Shown: one piece after another, positions 1-7,308 of the stretch | Layout of the letters: each line of letters starts with the position of its first letter | Position numbering within the stretch: the stretch's first letter is position 1 | NCBI GenBank assembly: GCA_900555005.1 | Contig: USJM01000087.1 | Coordinates: 1 to 7,308, forward strand | Length of the DNA stretch: 7,308 bases | Reading direction: 5' to 3' | From: an uncultured Lachnospiraceae bacterium | GTDB lineage: Bacteria > Bacillota_A > Clostridia > Lachnospirales > Lachnospiraceae | Notes under the pieces: model-generated | Seen by the model: the letters and a program-made list of their open reading frames with translations, nothing else | The model's database searches: none | What the model was told of the DNA's origin: nothing | Position numbers and translations under genes: made by a program

Positions 1-349
1 CCAAGATTTCATGCTCGCTGATCTCCTCATTCTCTTTGTTGTGGAGCTTGACCTTGACCTTCAGCGGAGCAGCATACGTGGCATCACGCGCAGCACATTC
101 TTCAATCGAATACTTTACATCGTCCGTGCAGAGTTTAAAGTCTCCGAATTCAAGGCTGAGCTTCCCGCCATAGTCCTCAATAGGAGATATGTCATCAAAA
201 GCCTCCCTGAGACCGTCTGTCAGGAACCACTGGTACGAGTTTTTCTGTACTTCGATCAGATTCGGCATCTGAAGCACTTCTTCATGCCGCTGATAACTCA
301 TACGGACACTCTTACCAGTCTTCACCAGGCGAATTCTGTTTTTTTCCAT
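1..349 (-). CDS. rpoB: RNA polymerase beta subunit, N-terminal part (runs off the window)
   Basis: This is the start of the beta subunit of DNA-dependent RNA polymerase; about 116 codons are inside the window and the rest lies beyond the left edge. Translation from the ATG at 349 begins [20 protein letters not shown] and continues with [16 protein letters not shown] (about residues 28-43), then [19 protein letters not shown], the conserved RpoB N-terminal beginning seen across Firmicutes. There is no internal stop. The start is supported by an AGGTGG ribosome binding site about 7 bases upstream. The gene follows rplL, the standard neighbour, but is separated from it by a terminator and its own promoter. 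The seen part would belong to the N-terminal beta1/protrusion region. Identification is firm from family sequence; only the length is unknown. Confidence 0.96.
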   Translation of the reverse strand, partial: MEKNRIRLVKTGKSVRMSYQRHEEVLQMPNLIEVQKNSYQWFLTDGLREAFDDISPIEDYGGKLSLEFGDFKLCTDDVKYSIEECAARDATYAAPLKVKVKLHNKENEEISEHEIL

Positions 350-441
350 TAACGTTCCACCTCTGTCTTTCTGCGCACACCAAGTCTACTTATGGGCGCA
401 CTAAGCCCCAGAACATAATCCCGGACAATAATGCAACCTAT

Positions 442-471
442 ATGATACTACGCCCCTGACAAGAATGTCAA
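442..471 (-). promoter_or_regulatory. Promoter for rpoB between rplL and rpoB
   Basis: The minus strand shows a consensus -35 box TTGACA at 466-471, an 18-base spacer and a -10 box TATCAT at 442-447, a good housekeeping sigma-factor promoter. The predicted start near 435 would give rpoB a leader of about 85 bases. The -35 box lies inside a short inverted repeat, TGACA-TTCT-TGTCA (457-470), which could be chance or an operator. The promoter lies downstream of the rplL terminator, so it would supply rpoB independently of rplJL. No transcript data are available to confirm it. Confidence 0.72.
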
Positions 472-535
472 TTCATTTTTCATGAAGATCGTTTTATGAC
501 TGCCATTCCTTTGATCCGTTTGCTGACAGAACAAT

Positions 536-570
536 AAAAAGAACCCGGTCCGTTTCCGGCCGGGTTCTTT
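536..570 (-). terminator. Intrinsic terminator/attenuator after rplL
   Basis: A perfect 11-bp stem pairs 538-548 with 560-570 (AAAGAACCCGG / CCGGGTTCTTT). The loop can pair further as CCG/CGG with one bulged base. On the minus strand the stem is followed by a T-rich tail (TTTTTATT), as expected for a Rho-independent terminator reading in the rplL direction. It lies about 27 bases after the rplL stop codon. In other bacteria the rplL-rpoB gap carries a partial terminator that sets the ratio of stalk protein to polymerase; whether this one is partial or complete cannot be read from sequence. Confidence 0.85.
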
Positions 571-597
571 CTCGGATCATCTTTATAAGAAGCCTGA

Positions 598-972
598 TTA
601 CTTCAGGGTAACCTTTGCGCCCTGCTCCTCGATCTTCTTCTTCATCTCCTCAGCGTCAGCCTTGGAAGCCTGCTCCTTCACAACCTTCGGAGCGCCCTCG
701 ACAAGGTCCTTTGCTTCCTTCAGGCCAAGGCCGGTGATCTCACGGATAACCTTGATGACCTTGATCTTGTTCGGTCCGACATCGGTCAGCTCGACATCAA
801 ACTCAGTCTTCTCTTCAGCCGGAGCAGCTCCTGCTGCAGGGCCAGCAACAACAACACCTGCTGCTGCGGATACACCAAACTCCTCCTCGCAAGCCTTTAC
901 GAGGTCATTCAGCTCGGTAACACTCAGTTCCTTGATTGCTTCAATAAACTCGGCAGTCGTAAGTTTTGCCAT
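598..972 (-). CDS. rplL: 50S ribosomal protein L7/L12
   Basis: This encodes the acidic stalk protein L7/L12, 124 residues, the normal family length. It is present as dimers bound to the C-terminal helix of L10 and recruits translation factors such as EF-Tu, EF-G and IF2 to the ribosome. The layout is typical: an N-terminal dimerisation region (about 1-33, starting [17 protein letters not shown]), an Ala/Gly/Pro-rich flexible hinge (about 34-54), and the factor-binding C-terminal domain with [20 protein letters not shown] (about 68-87). A strong AGGAGG ribosome binding site precedes the ATG, consistent with a protein made in excess over other ribosomal proteins. It follows rplJ by about 50 bases and shares its transcript. 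The identification is secure. Confidence 0.98.
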   Translation of the reverse strand: MAKLTTAEFIEAIKELSVTELNDLVKACEEEFGVSAAAGVVVAGPAAGAAPAEEKTEFDVELTDVGPNKIKVIKVIREITGLGLKEAKDLVEGAPKVVKEQASKADAEEMKKKIEEQGAKVTLK

Positions 973-1022
973 TTTTTCTTCCTCCTGTAAATAATCGTAA
1001 CTCTGAATCAGAAAACTGTCTT

Positions 1023-1547
1023 TCAGGCTTCAGCCGGTGCTGCTTCTGCCGCGCCTTCACCCTCAGGCTGCTTCTCTGCAATCTGCTTGAGGACACGGGC
1101 AAAATTCGTGATCGGGGACTGGATGGATCCAAGCAGTCTTCCGAGCAGCTCGTCTCTGGACGGGATGTCAGCGAGTGCCGTTACCCCTGCAGCGTCGTAG
1201 TACTTGCCCTCAGCAACAGCCGCAACCATGGAAATGGTCGGATTGTTCTTGAGATGCTTCTTGATGATTCTCGCTGCCGCCACCGGGTCGTCCTTGGACA
1301 CCGCGATTGCGTTTGCACCAAACAGGTGCTCGCACAGCGGCTCCAGATCGGTTCCCTGGAACGCACGCTTCATGAGGGTGTTCTTGTAAACCTTGTAGAC
1401 AACACCGCTCTCACGAAGTTCCTTGCGGAGAGATGTATCGCCTGCTACATTGATTCCAAGGTAGTTGACAAGAACAACTGACTGTGCGTCCTTGACATTC
1501 GCGGAGATCTCATCGACGATGGGCTGTTTCAATTCCACTTTTGCCAT
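1023..1547 (-). CDS. rplJ: 50S ribosomal protein L10
   Basis: This encodes L10, 174 residues, the base of the ribosomal stalk. It binds 23S rRNA with its N-terminal domain and carries L7/L12 dimers on its C-terminal helix. The protein begins [20 protein letters not shown] and contains [20 protein letters not shown] and [12 protein letters not shown], which are family hallmarks; the C-terminus ends in a short Ala/Glu/Pro-rich tail that is common in this family. The ATG at 1547 has an AAGGAGG site about 9 bases upstream. It is the first gene of an rplJ-rplL transcript and sits behind an L10-leader attenuator, so it is probably autoregulated by the L10-L12 complex. rplK and rplA, the usual upstream neighbours, are absent here. 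Confidence 0.98.
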   Translation of the reverse strand: MAKVELKQPIVDEISANVKDAQSVVLVNYLGINVAGDTSLRKELRESGVVYKVYKNTLMKRAFQGTDLEPLCEHLFGANAIAVSKDDPVAAARIIKKHLKNNPTISMVAAVAEGKYYDAAGVTALADIPSRDELLGRLLGSIQSPITNFARVLKQIAEKQPEGEGAAEAAPAEA

Positions 1548-1594
1548 GAACCATTACCTCCTTCTTAATTGGTAATGACCGCTTCAGAATCAAG

Positions 1595-1623
1595 AAAAGC
1601 CTCCCTGCTCGTGCAGGGAGGCT
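1595..1623 (-). terminator. Attenuator terminator in the rplJ leader
   Basis: A perfect 11-bp stem (AGCCTCCCTGC / GCAGGGAGGCT; 1613-1623 with 1598-1608) closes a 4-base loop and runs into TTTTCTT on the minus strand. It ends about 48 bases before the rplJ start codon, between the L10 leader and the gene. In the Bacillus subtilis rplJL system, L10-L12 binding to the leader favours termination at a hairpin in this position, and the same logic is inferred here. The base-pairing is seen directly; the regulatory switching is inference. Confidence 0.85.
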
Positions 1624-1629
1624 GAAAAT

Positions 1630-1707
1630 TCATACGAATTCACACTTCCTCGGCAGGCGCTGAAAGCATTGTACCCTCTCGGGAACCTGCTGTCTCCGGC
1701 AGTCATC
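1630..1707 (-). ncRNA. Ribosomal protein L10 leader (cis-regulatory RNA)
   Basis: The minus strand at about 1705-1640 contains TGCCGGAGACAGCAGG, then a CCC-GAGA-GGG tetraloop hairpin (1674-1683), then GCGCCTGCCGAGGAAGTG. This matches my memory of the L10 leader family found ahead of rplJ in Firmicutes, in which the CCGAGG segment is part of a kink-turn-like binding site for the L10-L12 complex. GCAGG (1686-1690) can pair with CCTGC (1653-1657) to enclose the tetraloop hairpin. The predicted transcript start is about 1707, so this RNA forms the 5' end of the rplJL message, followed directly by the attenuator hairpin. A covariance-model search would confirm the family and its exact bounds. Confidence 0.85.
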
Positions 1708-1713
1708 TGTTGC

Positions 1714-1742
1714 ATCCTATCACAGGAAACCCTGTCTGTCAA
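1714..1742 (-). promoter_or_regulatory. Strong promoter for rplJ-rplL
   Basis: The minus strand has a perfect -35 box TTGACA (1737-1742), a 17-base spacer, and a -10 box TAGGAT (1714-1719) preceded by TG in the extended -10 position (TGATAGGAT). Spacing and elements are near ideal for the housekeeping sigma factor. Transcription would start near 1707, just ahead of the L10 leader. Having a dedicated promoter fits the absence of rplK-rplA upstream. Confidence 0.8.
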
Positions 1743-1757
1743 CCGCATTCTTTCATA

Positions 1758-1788
1758 TTTCCGACCAGCCGCCGGCCGCTGCCGGAAA
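1758..1788 (-). other. GC-rich hairpin just upstream of the rplJ promoter
   Basis: TTTCCG (1783-1788) pairs with CGGAAA (1758-1763), with an inner CAGC/GCTG stem and a GC-rich loop. It lies between the DUF523 stop codon (1840) and the rplJ -35 box. No T-run follows on either strand, so it is a poor intrinsic terminator by sequence alone. It may still mark the 3' end of the DUF523 transcript or help insulate rplJ from upstream transcription. Confidence 0.4.
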
Positions 1789-1839
1789 GAACGCCCATTT
1801 CTCATCATTGCACTTCTGCCCTTCCGCCCCCCTGTTTGG

Positions 1840-2325
1840 TCATATGGAACGCATGGTATCCGAAGCACGCTTTCTCTCCTGCACTTCACGCATCTTTGCC
1901 CGTATCTGCTCCTTGTCCCCAATGTCAAGAACAGAATACCCGTACCTCAAAAGAAGCTCTGCTGTCACGCCGGCACCTGTCTCCAGCCTTCCGGAAAAAG
2001 ACCCGTCATACCGCTGCTTCACCCCACAGCTTGGACTTCTCGACTGAAGAATGATCAGATCCGGCTTTTCTCTCTGCGCAATGGCCAGGCATTTCTCTGC
2101 TCCCAGGCGGAATGCCGCATCGACATCCTGACCATCCCGTGAAATCACCCTCCCATCCCGAAGCTCAGACGGCTGCCGAGGCGTTGGAAGCCCTCCAAGC
2201 ACCTCCGGGCAGACTGCGATCACCTCATACCCGGAAATCAGATTCAAAAGCTCCTCACTCTTGTTATTCCCCCCATTGTACTTACAGTTTTCTCCAATCA
2301 GGCAGGCACTCACCATAATTCTCAT
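1840..2325 (-). CDS. DUF523 family protein (function unknown)
   Basis: This is a 161-residue protein of the DUF523 (YbbK-like) family. Characteristic segments are MVSACLIGENCKYNGGNN (residues 4-21), VCPEVLGGLPTPRQPSE (38-54) and LQSRSPSCGVKQRYDGSFSG (93-112). Conserved cysteines are at 8, 14, 39 and 100, and the SPSCG motif suggests a thiol or metal site, though no biochemical role is established to my knowledge. I chose the ATG at 2325 because the protein then begins directly at the conserved MRIMVSAC and an AGGGGAG ribosome binding site lies just upstream; a longer frame extends to 2415 but adds unconserved sequence. It has no signal peptide or membrane segment, so it is probably cytosolic. 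It stands alone between the sugar operon and rplJ; no link to either is evident. Confidence 0.88.
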   Translation of the reverse strand: MRIMVSACLIGENCKYNGGNNKSEELLNLISGYEVIAVCPEVLGGLPTPRQPSELRDGRVISRDGQDVDAAFRLGAEKCLAIAQREKPDLIILQSRSPSCGVKQRYDGSFSGRLETGAGVTAELLLRYGYSVLDIGDKEQIRAKMREVQERKRASDTMRSI

Positions 2326-2413
2326 AGACAGCCGCTCCCCTGCATTTCTATTTTTAACCTGTAAGATGATCATAAACCGGCTGCACTCTGCAGAACGGCC
2401 GCCTTCACAAAGC

Positions 2414-2442
2414 AAGAGGCCTGCAGCTTCTGCACGCCTCTT
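2414..2442 (-). terminator. Possible terminator after the AraC gene
   Basis: AAGAGGC (2436-2442) pairs with GCCTCTT (2414-2420); inside, TGCAG/CTGCA pairs around a 3-base loop, with one G/G mismatch between the two stems. The tail on the minus strand is GCTTTG, so the T-run is weak. It lies about 70 bases after the AraC gene stop and ahead of the DUF523 start, the right place for the sugar operon's end. The rest of the 2326-2513 gap holds a second small hairpin around CTGCA-GAG-TGCAG (near 2380-2395) and no clear promoter. Confidence 0.5.
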
Positions 2443-2513
2443 ATCTCTGTTGCCGTCTAAAAGCCCAGCTTAGAACTGTTTCACTCGGTGCCTTTTCCAG
2501 TTTCCGTCCGCAG

Positions 2514-3418
2514 TCACTGTATGTTCTGCTTTTTTCGACGATATTGCTTCGGTGTCAGGCCGGTTGAATCCCGGAAAACCCTTCCGAAATGACTGCTTTC
2601 CTTGAAACCGCACTTTGCTGCGATCTGGGCAATGCTGTAGTTTTCCTCTGTCAGCATTCTGCAGGCCTGAACAATCCTGCACTGGTTGATATACGCCCCG
2701 GGTGTTGTATGAAGATATTCCCTGAAGGCTCTGAAACACCCTCTCTCGCTTGTAAAACCAGCTTCAGCAATCGTCTCAACGGTCATCTTCTTTCCCAGAT
2801 TTTCATTGATGAACAGCATCATCAGCTTCAGGTTGCTTTCCATCGATGAGTTCGGTTCCGCGCCTGGCGCTGAAAACACCTTCAACCGGCAAAGATCCAG
2901 CCAGATTTCAGAAAGTCTGTTCCGGATCTCCAGTTCGGAATAAGGCTCTGCCAGATCCATCTGAAAGGATTCCCGTATTCTGCCGATCGTCCGGCTCTGA
3001 GCACCCCCGTCCGGTATCAGTTTGACAAGCTCGACGCAGGCATTCGATACAACCGGCTCCAGATACAGACTGTATATCCGGCTGCCCGGCTTTCCTCCAA
3101 TCAAATCCGGCCCGAAAAGATGTACATACTGGATTGTATCATGGCTGCCAGACGCCGAGCGGGTCGAATGCATGATGTTGGAATTCACAAGTCCCGCCGT
3201 TCCCTGCTCGAACACAAACGACCCGGATGGAGTATCGCACTCCATCGCTCCAGACTCGATATAAAACATCTCGAGTGCCTTATGCCAGTGCCAGGGCACA
3301 AAATCTCCCCCATAGTTCTCAAAGTGCATGCGGGAAGCCCTGTAAGGAAATTCTTCCGTGTAATCCGGTATGATTTCCTCCTTATTACCAATTCGGATCT
3401 GATTCGAGTAAACGTCTT

Positions 3419-3422
<4 letters not shown>
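2514..3422 (-). CDS. AraC-family transcriptional regulator
   Basis: This 302-residue protein is a typical two-part AraC/XylS regulator. The N-terminal half has a cupin-like sensing domain with PWHWHKALEMFYIESG (43-58) and a second conserved His near SNIMHS (81-86), as expected for a sugar-binding pocket. The C-terminal domain (about 195-297) has two helix-turn-helix motifs: MTVETIAEAGFTSERGCFRAF (about 213-233) and SIAQIAAKCGF onward (about 263-285), ending in the family signature HFGRVFRDSTGLTPKQYR. Its ATG overlaps the stop of the upstream kinase frame (ATGA) and has only a weak ribosome binding site, suggesting translational coupling. Being last in the operon with sugar ABC permeases, it most likely controls this operon in response to the imported sugar or its product; the direct ligand is unknown. 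Confidence 0.94.
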
Positions 3423-6328
<2,906 letters not shown>

Positions 6329-7210
6329 TTACCTCTCCTTCTGTCCTCTTAACGTAAAGACCATATACACACTCGCACAGACCAGGAGAATCAGAAAGCC
6401 GATGACCGAAATGGCTGCGGCCTGCCCCTGCTTGCCATTGTAAAACGCAAGCTTGTACAGATAGGTGACGAGCGTATCCGTCCTGTTCGCCGGGTCTCCC
6501 TTGCTCATGGTCCAGATAATCGGAAACGAATTGAATACATAGATGATGTTCAGCACGGTAGAGACCGTCAGCTGCGGACGGACCAGCGGAATTGTGATGT
6601 GGAAAAGCTTTTGCCAGTAGTTGGCTCCATCTGCCGTTGCCGCCTCATAATAAGACTCATCGATTCCCTGAAGTCCCGACAGGACACAGAACGTGACAAA
6701 CGGGATGGTGACAAAGATTCCGACAAAGCATTCCCAGGCAAAATAGGCGCCCGGCGTCGGAGTCCAGTTGACATTGCTCGAAATGATCCCCAGTTTTTTC
6801 AGCAGTGTATTCAGCGTGCCATAATCCGTATTGATGATGAAATTCCAGACACTGGCCTGGATTACAAGCGTGGTCGCCCACGGGAAGACCACGATTGCCC
6901 TCGCAATCTTTCTTCCTCTGAACTCATTGTTCAGAAGCAATGCCAGGATAAAACCGACCACGGTCGATACGACAACGACAACAACTGTCCACACAAAGGT
7001 ATTCCACAGGACAATCTTAAAAGCCGGTTTTCCTGTCGCAGCGATGAAGTTGTCAAATCCCGTAAATCCCTTGACAATTCCCGCCCTTGTAACCTGGCTG
7101 AACGCCATCCTGAAAACCATGCCGATCGGCAGCGCGATGAATAATGCCATGAGAACGCAGCTGGGCAGGATCCAGATATATGGTTCGATTAATCGATATT
7201 TCTTTTTCAT
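6329..7210 (-). CDS. ABC sugar transporter permease, MalF type
   Basis: This is a 293-residue inner-membrane permease of a CUT1-family carbohydrate ABC importer, intact. It has about six hydrophobic segments, the first at about 11-37 (YIWILPSCVLMALFIALPIG). The EAA loop for docking to the ATPase is YYEAATADGANYWQKL and onward (188-212). The ATG at 7210 is preferred over the one at 7216, because an AGAGG site lies 6 bases ahead of the former but touches the latter. It pairs with the MalG-type permease that follows without a gap. The substrate-binding protein is expected just beyond the right edge, and the ATPase, as is usual for this family, may be encoded elsewhere. Substrate is not readable from the permease; the neighbouring kinase suggests an amino-sugar-containing oligosaccharide. 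Confidence 0.94.
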   Translation of the reverse strand: MKKKYRLIEPYIWILPSCVLMALFIALPIGMVFRMAFSQVTRAGIVKGFTGFDNFIAATGKPAFKIVLWNTFVWTVVVVVVSTVVGFILALLLNNEFRGRKIARAIVVFPWATTLVIQASVWNFIINTDYGTLNTLLKKLGIISSNVNWTPTPGAYFAWECFVGIFVTIPFVTFCVLSGLQGIDESYYEAATADGANYWQKLFHITIPLVRPQLTVSTVLNIIYVFNSFPIIWTMSKGDPANRTDTLVTYLYKLAFYNGKQGQAAAISVIGFLILLVCASVYMVFTLRGQKER

Positions 7211-7252
7211 TGACATCCTCTGTTTTTGTACACGGTTGAAAGGACCTTGCTG

Positions 7253-7293
7253 CGGAGACAGGCCGGGAAAGGAATCGGCCCCGCTTCTCTCCG
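7253..7293 (-). promoter_or_regulatory. Stem-loop ahead of the permease genes
   Basis: CGGAGA (7288-7293) pairs with TCTCCG (7253-7258), and inside GGCCG (7276-7280) pairs with CGGCC (7261-7265). No T-run follows, so it is not a plain terminator. Stem-loops between a binding-protein gene and its permeases often protect the upstream message and lower permease expression, which would suit this position. The 98 bases right of the MalF-type start contain no recognisable protein end: one frame stays open to an ATGA overlap with the permease start but is Arg-rich and unlike a binding protein. Confidence 0.4.
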
Positions 7294-7308
7294 TTCATCT
7301 CGTTGGCG

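Noticed and set aside
11..352. Plus-strand open frame of 113 codons at the left edge
   Set aside because: It is antisense to the rpoB start, which has clear family sequence and a ribosome binding site.
1669..2142. Plus-strand open frames across the rplJ leader and DUF523 gene
   Set aside because: They run antisense to a well-supported leader RNA and a recognised protein family and have no homology I can see.
7211..7308. Possible C-terminal end of a substrate-binding protein upstream of the MalF-type gene
   Set aside because: One frame reads to an ATGA overlap and another ends near 7299, but neither shows binding-protein sequence, so no gene can be supported.

Overview
The window looks like chromosomal DNA from a Clostridia-type Firmicute, most like the Lachnospiraceae. 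Reasons are an RpoB N-terminus and L10/L7-L12 proteins of that type, a Firmicute-style L10 leader ahead of rplJ, strong AGGAGG-type ribosome binding sites, and roughly balanced base composition. Every gene I can support is on the minus strand, so transcription runs from high to low coordinates.

Region 1 (about 7308-2514) is a sugar uptake and activation operon. It reads MalF-type ABC permease, MalG-type ABC permease, a long gene joining a sugar-1-phosphate nucleotidyltransferase to a NahK-like N-acetylhexosamine kinase, then an AraC-family regulator. The genes are packed tightly: TAA directly followed by ATG, a 44-base gap, and an ATGA overlap. The kinase half strongly resembles NahK/LnpB of the bifidobacterial galacto-N-biose/lacto-N-biose pathway. 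The likely job is import of a HexNAc-containing sugar, 1-phosphorylation of the HexNAc, and conversion to a nucleotide sugar. The binding protein and any phosphorylase would lie beyond the right edge.

Two genes here are broken by an apparent single missing base: the MalG-type permease near 5700, and the nucleotidyltransferase-kinase near 4354. In both the downstream frame continues with conserved family sequence to a normal stop. Both lesions directly follow the same heptamer, CGCTGAT. Sequencing error, recent decay, or (less likely) recoding must be distinguished.

Region 2 (2513-1840) holds a hairpin and a small DUF523 protein.

Region 3 (about 1788-1) is the ribosomal stalk and RNA polymerase locus. 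It has a strong extended -10 promoter, an L10 leader with a terminator hairpin, rplJ, rplL, a second terminator, a separate strong promoter, and the first 116 codons of rpoB running off the left edge. The usual rplK-rplA pair is not upstream of rplJ; the sugar operon and DUF523 gene occupy that place.
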